From positions 1,302,001-1,366,000 of the forward strand of contig NZ_CAJHAF010000001.1 in NCBI RefSeq assembly GCF_904846315.1: a stretch of 64,000 bases of DNA. Direction: 5' to 3'. Made by a program: the position numbers and the translations under genes. Below are positions 56,406-64,000 of the stretch, one piece after another; position 1 is the stretch's first letter; each line of letters begins with the position of its first letter. Source of the DNA: Psychrobacter jeotgali. GTDB lineage: Bacteria > Pseudomonadota > Gammaproteobacteria > Pseudomonadales > Moraxellaceae. The notes under the pieces were generated by a model, which was given only the letters and a program-made list of their open reading frames with translations, ran no database searches and was not told the origin of the DNA.

Positions 56406-57023
56406 ATGTCAAAGTCAGAGAATCCAGAACTAGAAATCAGAAAAATCGTTACTTTTGAAGAAGAAACTTTTATTGAAGGCTTCAAAGCCGCTGATACGCC
56501 ACTGCGTATGTTTGCGGTGGCTGCGGTGATTACCAATCCATGGGCTGGGCGTTATGTAGAAGACCTAAAGCCTGAAATTCAAGCCTTCGGTCCTATTTTG
56601 GGTAAGCTGATGACCGATAAAATAATTGCCTTAGCTGGCGGTGCAGACAAAATACAGGCTTACGGCAAAGCTGCGGTAGTCGGATTAAATGGTGAAATTG
56701 AACATGCTTCAGGTTTGATTCATACCTTACGTTTTGGCAATTTTTACCGTGAAGCCTTATCTGCCAGTAGTTATTTATCATTTACCAATATACGTGGCGG
56801 CGCAAACTCTCCCATCATGGTGCCGTTGATGGATAAAGACGATGTCGGGCGGCGCTCACATTATTTGACCATTCAATTTGCCATTCCTGATGCGCCTCGT
56901 GACGATGAAGTGGTCATTGTATTGGGCGGATCTACAGGTGGTCGTCCGCATCATCGTATTGGTGATCGTTATCAAGATTTAAAAGACCTAGGTCGCAATT
57001 TAGATAATCCAGCCGCCGTTTGA
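56406..57023 (+). CDS. DUF1185 (amino acid synthesis family) protein
   Basis: 205-residue protein of the DUF1185 family, labelled amino acid synthesis without solid biochemical proof. Characteristic segments are VAAVITNPWAGRYVEDL, GKAAVVGLNGEIEHASGLIHT and the C-terminal GGSTGGRPHHRIGDR with a His pair. The ATG at 56406 has AGGA eight bases upstream; upstream in-frame codons from 56325 would run through the operator and are unlikely. First gene of the catabolic operon, 13 bases before the hydrolase. May be an enzyme acting on a ring-opened amide or hydroxy acid; this is inference. Confidence 0.88.
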   Translation: MSKSENPELEIRKIVTFEEETFIEGFKAADTPLRMFAVAAVITNPWAGRYVEDLKPEIQAFGPILGKLMTDKIIALAGGADKIQAYGKAAVVGLNGEIEHASGLIHTLRFGNFYREALSASSYLSFTNIRGGANSPIMVPLMDKDDVGRRSHYLTIQFAIPDAPRDDEVVIVLGGSTGGRPHHRIGDRYQDLKDLGRNLDNPAAV

Positions 57024-57036
57024 GGAGCAGTCATAG

Positions 57037-57879
57037 ATGAAGTGGTCACGTAAAATCTCTGATGGCATTGCCTATCACTACAAGGGTAATGATACGGCAA
57101 GTGACAATATTAATAGCAAAGCCATTCCCATCGTTTTTATTCATGGTGTGGGTTTGCGAGCCGAAAGCTGGTATCGGCAGCTACCAGCATTTAGCGAGAA
57201 TTATCAGTGCTACTCCATTGATATGCCCGGACATGGAGAAAGCGCGTTACTGCCCAACCCTACTTTATCGCTAACTGACTTCGCTGCCGTGCTAAAGACT
57301 TTTATTGATAAAGTTATTGGTCAACCAGTAATTGTAGTTGGGCACTCTTTGGGAGCAATGACCGCACTACAAACCGCGGTAACTTATCCCGAAATGGTAA
57401 CCGGTGTTGCCGCTCTTAATGCCATTTATGAGCGTCCAGATTGTGCCGCTCAAAACGTTCAAGCCCGCGCCGAATCGCTGCTAGACAATCTTGACCAAGA
57501 GGTCTCCAAGCAACCTATCGCACGCTGGTTCGATGGCGATGAGCAATATCAGGACGATGCTGAGTTATGCCGAACATGGTTAGATAATGGCAATCGTTTA
57601 GGATATGCACGAGCTTATCAGATGTTTGCGCACCTGCGCGGTATTAGTGCCGATGATCTACAAAACATTCGGGTTCCTGCGGTGTTTTTAACGGGTGAGA
57701 TGGATATTAATTCCAAGCCTGAGATGTCATTAGCTATGGCAGAGATATTACCCAATGCTCATGCGGTTATCGTACCGAAAGCTCGTCATATGACGCAGAT
57801 GACACATGCCAGTAGCGTTAATGCCGCATTGGCGACATTTTTTACCCAGTGCGACTCGTATGATACGAGTGACGCCTAA
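57037..57879 (+). CDS. Alpha/beta hydrolase (RutD/PcaD-like)
   Basis: 280-residue soluble hydrolase. The oxyanion hole segment is FIHGVGLRAESW, the nucleophile Ser is in VGHSLGAM (S104), with a probable Asp in LTGEMDINSKPE and His in ARHMTQM. A lid of about 50 residues follows the nucleophile strand. In this cluster it would hydrolyse an ester, lactone or amide released after oxidation, as RutD does in the Rut pathway. GAGGAG ribosome site. Confidence 0.9.
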   Translation: MKWSRKISDGIAYHYKGNDTASDNINSKAIPIVFIHGVGLRAESWYRQLPAFSENYQCYSIDMPGHGESALLPNPTLSLTDFAAVLKTFIDKVIGQPVIVVGHSLGAMTALQTAVTYPEMVTGVAALNAIYERPDCAAQNVQARAESLLDNLDQEVSKQPIARWFDGDEQYQDDAELCRTWLDNGNRLGYARAYQMFAHLRGISADDLQNIRVPAVFLTGEMDINSKPEMSLAMAEILPNAHAVIVPKARHMTQMTHASSVNAALATFFTQCDSYDTSDA

Positions 57880-57897
57880 TTCACATAAGAGGTCTTT

Positions 57898-58809
57898 ATG
57901 AAACAACTTGACTCGAAAGCTTTACGCAATGCTTTTGGCAGTTACATGACTGGGGTTACAGTGATAACCACCATGACCGATGATGGAACCCCTGTAGGTT
58001 TTACCGCCAATTCATTTACTTCGGTATCGCTTGAGCCGCCATTATTATTGGTATGTCCAGCAAAGTCCTTATCGAGCTTTGAGGTGTTTGCCAACTGTAA
58101 GCATTTTGCGGTCAATATTCTAAGCGAAGACCAACAAAACATCTCCAATATTTTTGCAGGGTCAAAAGAAGATCGTTTTAGTCAAGTTGAGTGGCAGACA
58201 GACGCGCAAGGTAATCCCATTATCGATGGCGCATTGACGCATTTTTCTTGTAAAACCGAGCGCAACCTTGAGGCCGGTGACCATCATATTTTAATCGGCG
58301 AAGTGCTTGATTTTTCGGCTCGTGAAGGGCTGGGTTTAGGCTATGCTTCTGGCGGTTACTTTAGCTTAGGGCTTGAACGCGAAGCGGCAGAGATTAGTTC
58401 GCAGCAAAAGCAAGTCAATGTGGGGGTCATTATTGAGCACAATGGTAAGGTTTTGCTCAGTCAAAACGATGGCAAAGCCGCCCTGCCTATTACCACTACT
58501 GATGACCATAGCAGTGCTGTGAGCACCATTAGGCAATTTTTAATAAATAATGGCATTGATGCAGAGCTGGGTGCGGTATTTTCCATTTATGAAAGTACCA
58601 AAAATAATAACAGTTATATTTTCTACCGAGCTTTTGCAGAGTCAGCAGACACTCAAGGATTGGGCGAATATGTTGCTATTGATAGCCTTGCCAAACAAGA
58701 TTTTGCGTCCCCAGCCATGGCTCAGATGATGACCCGCTATGCCATAGAGAGTAAAAACGGCTTTTATGGCGTCTATGTCGGACAAGAAGAGCATGGCAAG
58801 GTTCATTAA
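57898..58809 (+). CDS. Flavin reductase fused to a Nudix-like domain
   Basis: 303 residues. Residues about 1-165 are an NAD(P)H:flavin reductase of the HpaC/RutF type (RNAFGSYMTGVTVITTM, GFTANSFTSVSLEPPLLLVC, FAVNILSEDQQ). It should feed reduced FMN to the luciferase-like oxygenase downstream. After a linker, residues about 170-303 (VNVGVIIEHNGKVLLSQNDG onward) look like a Nudix-fold domain, but the GX5EX7REUXEEXGU box is not intact, so it is probably a binding or regulatory module. AAGAGG ribosome site. Fusions of this kind are uncommon in RutF relatives. Confidence 0.88.
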   Translation: MKQLDSKALRNAFGSYMTGVTVITTMTDDGTPVGFTANSFTSVSLEPPLLLVCPAKSLSSFEVFANCKHFAVNILSEDQQNISNIFAGSKEDRFSQVEWQTDAQGNPIIDGALTHFSCKTERNLEAGDHHILIGEVLDFSAREGLGLGYASGGYFSLGLEREAAEISSQQKQVNVGVIIEHNGKVLLSQNDGKAALPITTTDDHSSAVSTIRQFLINNGIDAELGAVFSIYESTKNNNSYIFYRAFAESADTQGLGEYVAIDSLAKQDFASPAMAQMMTRYAIESKNGFYGVYVGQEEHGKVH

Positions 58810-58898
58810 ACTTTACGTTTTGACCTAAAATTTAAAGAAAAAGTCAAAGCAAAATTAAATCAAATGTTAAAGCAAAAACCAAGCAAAGGAGTTGCATT

Positions 58899-59936
58899 AT
58901 GAGATTTTCATTATTTGTACACATGGAACGGATTGATGAATCGCAAAGCTATCGCCAGCTATATAACGATTTTATTGAGCTGGCAAAGATGGCGGACGAA
59001 GGTGGCATGCACGCTATTTGGACCGGCGAACATCACGGTATGGATTTCACCATTGCTCCTAATCCGTTTTTAAATCTAGTCGATTTAGCACACCATACCA
59101 AAAACGTGCGCCTCGGTACAGGCACAATAATTGCACCTTTTTGGCACCCAATTAGACTGGCAGGTGAAGCGGCAATGACCGACATTCTCACCAAAGGTAG
59201 ATTGGACTTGGGTATTGCTCGCGGTGCTTATAGTTTTGAGTACGAGCGTTTGATGCCCGGTATGGATGCGATGGAAGCTGGCGGTCGCATGCGTGAGCTG
59301 GTACCAGCGGTTCAGCAATTATGGCAAGGCGATTACGCTCATGACGGCAAATATTCAAAATTTCCATCGACCACCTCAGCGCCAAAACCCATCCAAGAAG
59401 GCGGCGTACCCATGTGGATTGCTGCACGCGACCCCAACAGTCATAACTTCGCGGTTGAAAACGGCTGCAACGTGCAAGTTACCCCTTTGTGGATGGGTAT
59501 AGAGGAGATTGAAACCTTGATGCAGCGTTTTAAAGACGCCAAGGCTGAGCATGGACAAGGTAAAGACCCCAAAATCATGCTACTGCAACATGCTTATGTC
59601 GGCAGTGATGCCGATGACGTGGCTGAAGCGGCAAAATGTATCAGTCGTTTTTATTGCTACTTTGGCTCATGGTTTAAAAATGAGCGTCCGGTCAAGCAAG
59701 GACTTATTAAAGCCCTCAGTGAGGATGAGATGGCAAAGATGGAGATGTATGCGCCTGAAAAAATGCTGGAAAACATGCCCATAGGCACACCTGACCAAGT
59801 CATCGAAAAACTTAAACGTTATGAAGCTTTAGGCTATGACGAATTTGCCTTTTGGATTGACTCTAGTATGACTTTTGAGCAAAAACGCGACTCTCTGCGT
59901 CGTCTCATTGATGAAGTCATGCCAGCGTTTGCGTAA
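58899..59936 (+). CDS. Luciferase-like (LLM) flavin-dependent monooxygenase
   Basis: 345-residue bacterial-luciferase-fold oxygenase using reduced FMN and O2. Starts MRFSLFVHMERID; conserved parts are EHHGMDFTIAPNPFL, VRLGTGTIIAPFWHPIRLAGEA and RLDLGIARGAYSFEYERL. With the adjacent reductase it forms a two-component monooxygenase like RutA/RutF, and is the likely ring-attacking step of the pathway. Strong AAAGGAG site. The 89-base gap before it is A-rich and shows no gene. Confidence 0.93.
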   Translation: MRFSLFVHMERIDESQSYRQLYNDFIELAKMADEGGMHAIWTGEHHGMDFTIAPNPFLNLVDLAHHTKNVRLGTGTIIAPFWHPIRLAGEAAMTDILTKGRLDLGIARGAYSFEYERLMPGMDAMEAGGRMRELVPAVQQLWQGDYAHDGKYSKFPSTTSAPKPIQEGGVPMWIAARDPNSHNFAVENGCNVQVTPLWMGIEEIETLMQRFKDAKAEHGQGKDPKIMLLQHAYVGSDADDVAEAAKCISRFYCYFGSWFKNERPVKQGLIKALSEDEMAKMEMYAPEKMLENMPIGTPDQVIEKLKRYEALGYDEFAFWIDSSMTFEQKRDSLRRLIDEVMPAFA

Positions 59937-60006
59937 CCTTTTAAACCTCATCCCTTATTAATGAATGAGCAGATTAACGAATAAGCAGATAATTTGGAGA
60001 ACAAAC

Positions 60007-61494
60007 ATGACTAAACCCCATTACCAGCTCTATATCAACGGGGAATGGTGCGAAGGCAGTAGCAACCAGCAGATGGACAGCTATAATCCGGCAACAGGCG
60101 AGGCATGGGCAACCTTTGCTTGTGCTGACGCAAGCGATATCGATCGTGCGGTAAGCGGTGCAAGAGCGGCACTAAACAATCCTGAATGGAGCAAAATGAG
60201 CGCAACCCAGCGTGGCAAATTACTCTATCGCCTCGCTGAGCTGGTTGAGCAAAACGCTGAAAATCTAGGCGAGATTGAAACCACCGATAGCGGTAAACTG
60301 GCGCATGAAACCGTCGCCCAAACCCGCTATGTCGGTGATTATTATCGTTACTATGCCGGGCTTGCTGATAAAATAGAAGGCGCAACGTTACCTATTGATA
60401 AACCTGATATGCACGTCTTTACCCGCCGCGAACCGATTGGGGTCGTTGCAGCTATTGTGCCTTGGAATGCGCAGATGTTTTTGACCGCAACCAAGCTTGG
60501 TCCTGCGCTGGCAGCGGGTTGTACCATTATCTTAAAAGCATCCGAGATTGCCCCCTGCCCGATGTTTGCCTTTGCTAAGTTGGTCGAACAAGCCGGTTTC
60601 CCAAAAGGAGTAGTTTCTGTCATCACCGGCGATGTCGAAAACTGCGCTATTCCGTTGACCAGTCATCCTGATATTGACAAAATCGCCTTTACTGGTGGAC
60701 CTGATGCGGCGCGTCATGTGGTCAGGAACTCTGCCAACAGCTTTGCGGTGACTAGCTTGGAGCTGGGCGGCAAATCACCGATTATCGTCTTTGAGGATGC
60801 GGACTTAGAAAGTGCCACCAATGGCCTTATTGCTGGTAACTTTGGCGCCTCCGGTCAGTCTTGTGTTGCAGGCTCGCGCGGCTTTGTGCAGCGTTCCATC
60901 TTGCCTGAAATTATCAAGCGCATTGAGGAAAAAGCCAAAAATATCGTCATCGGCAATCCGCTGAATCCTGATACTCACGTAGGGCCTTTGTGCACCAAAG
61001 CGCAAGTCGAGCGTATCAAAGACACGCTAGAAAAAGCAGTCGCCCAAGGCGCTACCATCCGTTTCGGTGGTTATCCGCCTACAGACTCAGACTTGGCAGC
61101 AGGTAATTATTTCTCTCCTACCTTGGTAGAATGCCCGCATACCGATATCGAAACCCAAACCGTTGAGATGTTTGGCCCGGTCATGTCATTGGTCGCGTTT
61201 GATAGCGAAGAAGAAGTCATTGCGATGGCAAACGACAGTGTTTACGGCTTAGGCTCAGGGGTCTTTACCCAAAATCTCGCCCGCGCGCACCGCGTCTCTC
61301 AGCAAATTCGCTCCGGTATTTGCTGGGTCAATACCTACCGCGCCATCTCCCCTGTCGCGCCGTTTGGTGGTTACAATCAATCGGGGTACGGGCGTGAAGC
61401 CGGTAGCGAATCGGTACTAGAATACACGCGTACCAAAACCACATGGATTAATATCTCAGCAGAGCCGATGGCTAATCCGTTTGTCATGAGGTAA
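60007..61494 (+). CDS. Aldehyde dehydrogenase
   Basis: NAD(P)-dependent ALDH of 495 residues that would oxidise a semialdehyde from ring opening to the acid. General base Glu in LELGGKSP (E252) and nucleophile Cys in GQSCVAGSR (C286). The N-terminal YINGEW and the C-terminal APFGGYNQSGYGREAG are standard. The ATG at 60007 has a GGAG site seven bases upstream; the open frame extends to 59965. Belongs to the broad betaine-aldehyde/hydroxymuconic-semialdehyde group; exact substrate not readable. Confidence 0.94.
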   Translation: MTKPHYQLYINGEWCEGSSNQQMDSYNPATGEAWATFACADASDIDRAVSGARAALNNPEWSKMSATQRGKLLYRLAELVEQNAENLGEIETTDSGKLAHETVAQTRYVGDYYRYYAGLADKIEGATLPIDKPDMHVFTRREPIGVVAAIVPWNAQMFLTATKLGPALAAGCTIILKASEIAPCPMFAFAKLVEQAGFPKGVVSVITGDVENCAIPLTSHPDIDKIAFTGGPDAARHVVRNSANSFAVTSLELGGKSPIIVFEDADLESATNGLIAGNFGASGQSCVAGSRGFVQRSILPEIIKRIEEKAKNIVIGNPLNPDTHVGPLCTKAQVERIKDTLEKAVAQGATIRFGGYPPTDSDLAAGNYFSPTLVECPHTDIETQTVEMFGPVMSLVAFDSEEEVIAMANDSVYGLGSGVFTQNLARAHRVSQQIRSGICWVNTYRAISPVAPFGGYNQSGYGREAGSESVLEYTRTKTTWINISAEPMANPFVMR

Positions 61495-61693
61495 TGCGAT
61501 AAAGAATAATAAGGAGGTTAATCGAGACGATAACTAGCAAATCTAATTCATTGCATTACTTATAACTTATAGCACCATTTGTACATTATATTTTGAGGAA
61601 AAATAGGGTTAATAGCTATTCATCTGAATCTGCTAAAAAAACCATTAATTAAGTTTGACTTTGTTTTAAATAAAATACAATAAGGAATTCACA

Positions 61694-63118
61694 GTGGAAA
61701 AGAACAACGATACGCAACAAAGCGAGATACGCGACTATGCCATTGATGAATATGTGCCCATGGACGCCAGATATTACGGTGGCAAAGAGATGATGTCCAC
61801 TTGGATTTGTGCTAATGCAAATCCAACCACTTGGTACATGGGCACCATTATGGGCGCTCTAGGCTTAAGCGGCGTCGTTATTGCCTCTTTAATAGGTAAT
61901 CCGATTGTCTATTTCATTTTGGCCTTAGTAGGCTTTATGGGTTACAAGATAGCCTCGACTAATATGGGCTTGTGCCGAGTGCCTTTTGGTATCAAAGGCA
62001 GTAAACTACCCTCTATCCTGAATGCGCTACAGTTCGTTGGTTGGTGCGGGGTTAATACTTATATCGCCGCTACCGCATTATCTACCATAATCACCTCTTT
62101 TACAGGCGGCGATATTTATTCCGCAGGCAACATCATTGTCTCTGTGCTGTTGATTATGCTGGTCTCTACTGTCACGGCCGTTTACGGTGCTAGATACATC
62201 TCAAAAGCGCAAGTGATAGCCGTAGTCTGTCTGGTGGCTTTGAGTGTTTGGATATCTTACAAAGTGTTTACTTTAGTGTCTTTTGCTGACTTATGGGGTT
62301 GGACATTGGCTGATAATCCAGAGAATACCAGCTGGTCTCTAACCATGGGCGGCGGCTTGGATATTGTTTTGGCGAATGGCTTTGCGTGGGTGATGTGTAT
62401 TGCTGATTATACCCGCTACACCACCAGCAAAAGAGCAGCTACCGTTTGGCCAATGTTTGGTGCAGCCTTTGGTATGCTCTGGTTTCTTATTGTTGGAGCA
62501 GCAGGTGCCATCGCCGTTGCCGTCATGAATGACGGTTTATTTGACCCTTATTCTGCAGATTTGGCTTATATCACAGGCACGCTAGGTATGGGCATGGTAG
62601 CAAACATCTTGATTGTTATCTCTACCGTCGCAGTTAACATGATTAATATCTACTCTGGTGGATTTTCGACTGCCAATATCAGCGAGAAGCTGCCAGCCAA
62701 GCTATCAATGATTGCCGTTGGTACATTAGCCGCTCTGATTGGCTTATCACCTTTAATACTAGGCTCGTTCTTAGATACTTTCCAAGTCTTCCTTATTTTC
62801 TTAGGCGCATTTTTCCCAGCCTGTATCGCTATTATGTTAGTGGATTTCTATCTACTGCGTAAGCAAGACTATGATATTACCAAGTTCAATGTAAAAAATG
62901 GTCCTTACTGGTATGGCAATGGCATCAACACGATGGCTATCGTTTCATGGTTTGTAGGTGCTGGGTCGTACTTTGTTGCCCCTAACCTGCCTTTTGTCAG
63001 CAGTACCATAGGTAGTGTGTTCTTTAGCTTCTTAGTGACTGCTGTGGTTTACTATTTTATAGGCAAAAATGCAGCAACTCAGAGTTTAGCCAGCAGCCGT
63101 CTAAAAACCTCAGCCTAA
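61694..63118 (+). CDS. NCS1-family permease (cytosine/purine/allantoin type)
   Basis: Cation symporter of the nucleobase-cation-symport-1 family, 474 residues, about twelve helices; transports pyrimidines, purines, hydantoins, allantoin or related heterocycles. Typical start YVPMDARYYGGKEMMSTWICANANPTTWYMG and the substrate-site helix GWCGVNTYIAATAL. GTG start with AGGA seven bases upstream. In the catabolic cluster it most likely imports the substrate, which argues for an N-heterocyclic compound. The 199-base gap before it holds no clear gene. Confidence 0.92.
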   Translation: MEKNNDTQQSEIRDYAIDEYVPMDARYYGGKEMMSTWICANANPTTWYMGTIMGALGLSGVVIASLIGNPIVYFILALVGFMGYKIASTNMGLCRVPFGIKGSKLPSILNALQFVGWCGVNTYIAATALSTIITSFTGGDIYSAGNIIVSVLLIMLVSTVTAVYGARYISKAQVIAVVCLVALSVWISYKVFTLVSFADLWGWTLADNPENTSWSLTMGGGLDIVLANGFAWVMCIADYTRYTTSKRAATVWPMFGAAFGMLWFLIVGAAGAIAVAVMNDGLFDPYSADLAYITGTLGMGMVANILIVISTVAVNMINIYSGGFSTANISEKLPAKLSMIAVGTLAALIGLSPLILGSFLDTFQVFLIFLGAFFPACIAIMLVDFYLLRKQDYDITKFNVKNGPYWYGNGINTMAIVSWFVGAGSYFVAPNLPFVSSTIGSVFFSFLVTAVVYYFIGKNAATQSLASSRLKTSA

Positions 63119-63167
63119 AACTGAGGTATGAATACCAAAATAGCTCATCGAGATAGGAGTAATAATT

Positions 63168-64000
63168 ATGTGTTTCTCTATTATCGCAGGACGTAATACC
63201 ACCACCACAGGGTGCGTCATTATGGGCGTTAACGATGACTGGCCCGGTAGTCCGGGTCAAGTTCACCACCAGCCCCATCAAGTTCATGACAAAGCAGATA
63301 CCTTTGTTAGCGTAAAAGGCATTCAAATACCACAAGTATCAGAAACCTACGCTTATACCTATACGGTTTGTGATTACGCAACGGGCACCCGCCCTCTGTC
63401 ATGGGCTAACGGTATGAATGAGAATCAAGTAGCCGTCGGCATGATGGGCGTCTACACCTTTCATAATGCTCAAGGCGAAAAAGACATTTTGGAGGCCGAC
63501 GATATCTCAATTTTGATTTTAGAAAGAGGTAAAACGGCCAGACAATCTATCCAAATGATTGGTGAATTAATCGATGAATACGGCTATAGCGTATCGTCTA
63601 TAGAAGGCGGCGAAGGCGCAGTCGTTATAGCGATATCTGATCCCAAAGAAGGCTTTTTCTTAGAATTGGTGCCGGGCGGCTTATGGGTTGCCAAAAAAGT
63701 TGCTGATGATGAAATCGAATGCAGACCCAACTGTTTTGGAACGCAAGAAGTCGACTTCTCGGACCATGACACCTTCATGTACTCTGCCAATTTGCGCTCG
63801 TATGCTATAGAGCACAACTTATATGATGGCAGCTTGGATGATGACAGCAAGCCTTTTAACTTTTCCAAAATTTATAGTCAAGGGCCAATCGTATCCGAGG
63901 CCTTTGGTGGCACAGATAGAGCCGTTAATCAGCTCAGAAGATACAACGGCGTCAATAGACTATGCGGCCTCGAGCATGACCCAAGCTCATATATCTATAA
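63168..64000 (+). CDS. N-terminal-nucleophile amide hydrolase, C69/choloylglycine-like (partial)
   Basis: Open frame of at least 277 codons running off the window end. It starts MCFSIIAGRNTTTTGCVIMG and continues NDDWPGSPGQVHH: a Cys at position 2 that would become the N-terminal nucleophile after Met removal, followed by an N-D-D segment, as in C69 dipeptidases and other linear-amide Ntn hydrolases. AGGAG ribosome site eight bases upstream. 49 bases after the permease, likely same operon; could hydrolyse a C-N bond of the ring-opened product, or be a dipeptidase. The end of the protein cannot be seen. Confidence 0.75.
   Translation, partial: MCFSIIAGRNTTTTGCVIMGVNDDWPGSPGQVHHQPHQVHDKADTFVSVKGIQIPQVSETYAYTYTVCDYATGTRPLSWANGMNENQVAVGMMGVYTFHNAQGEKDILEADDISILILERGKTARQSIQMIGELIDEYGYSVSSIEGGEGAVVIAISDPKEGFFLELVPGGLWVAKKVADDEIECRPNCFGTQEVDFSDHDTFMYSANLRSYAIEHNLYDGSLDDDSKPFNFSKIYSQGPIVSEAFGGTDRAVNQLRRYNGVNRLCGLEHDPSSYIY

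Noticed and set aside
63057..63868. Minus-strand frames at the window end
   Set aside because: They overlap the permease end and the Cys2 hydrolase, which have ribosome sites and recognisable domains.

Overview
This window is a chromosomal segment of a gammaproteobacterium of the family Moraxellaceae, most likely a Psychrobacter. That assignment is an inference. It rests on the gene families, an AT-rich genome with roomy intergenic gaps, Moraxellaceae-style protein variants such as MDGNNRYGK in UppS, Asn/Gln/Ser-rich N-terminal tails on several proteins, and a PHA cluster. No rRNA, CRISPR array, prophage or intact insertion sequence is visible. There are three tRNAs: Leu-UAG, Val-UAC and Asp-GUC.

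Layout. 1-5.3 kb: asd, a SOUL heme-binding protein, tgt, and an NSS sodium symporter with a 43-residue MetS-like small subunit that is easy to miss. 5.5-19.1 kb, all on the minus strand: the envelope and translation cluster rimO, pyrH, frr, uppS, cdsA, dxr, rseP, bamA, lpxD, fabZ, lpxA. Its members serve pyrimidine supply, ribosome recycling, isoprenoid and undecaprenyl synthesis, phospholipid precursor synthesis, outer-membrane assembly and lipid A synthesis. The chaperone gene skp, usual between bamA and lpxD, is missing. 19.6-30.2 kb: tRNA-Leu, an atypical Ser/Thr kinase opposite a DUF815 ATPase, RNase Z, a GST, an EamA transporter, gyrA with a susceptible-type QRDR, and cmoM. 30.2-34.7 kb: an fbpABC ferric-iron importer with a good Fur-box candidate. 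34.7-40.3 kb: rsmE, waaA, a Sel1-repeat membrane protein and a cardiolipin synthase.

40.5-50 kb: a strong promoter drives a structured leader and then tRNA-Val/tRNA-Asp. A BCCT transporter and a PHA locus follow: phaB, phasin, class I phaC and a DUF3141 hydrolase whose nucleophile elbow carries Cys, as in PhaC. 50-55.1 kb: a three-gene complex in the order of ttrBCA, made of a Tat-exported FeS subunit, an NrfD membrane anchor and a molybdopterin catalytic subunit.

55.2-64 kb: a catabolic island. A FadR-type GntR regulator and a PcaC-like protein sit opposite DUF1185, an alpha/beta hydrolase, a flavin reductase fused to a Nudix-like domain, a luciferase-like monooxygenase, an aldehyde dehydrogenase, an NCS1 permease and a Cys-nucleophile amide hydrolase that runs off the window end. 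A perfect 22-bp palindrome lies in the divergent promoter. The composition recalls the Rut pyrimidine pathway, but the gene set differs. It is the best candidate here for an undescribed system: uptake and flavin-dependent oxidative ring opening of an N-heterocycle. That function is inferred from gene families and order, not shown by the sequence.
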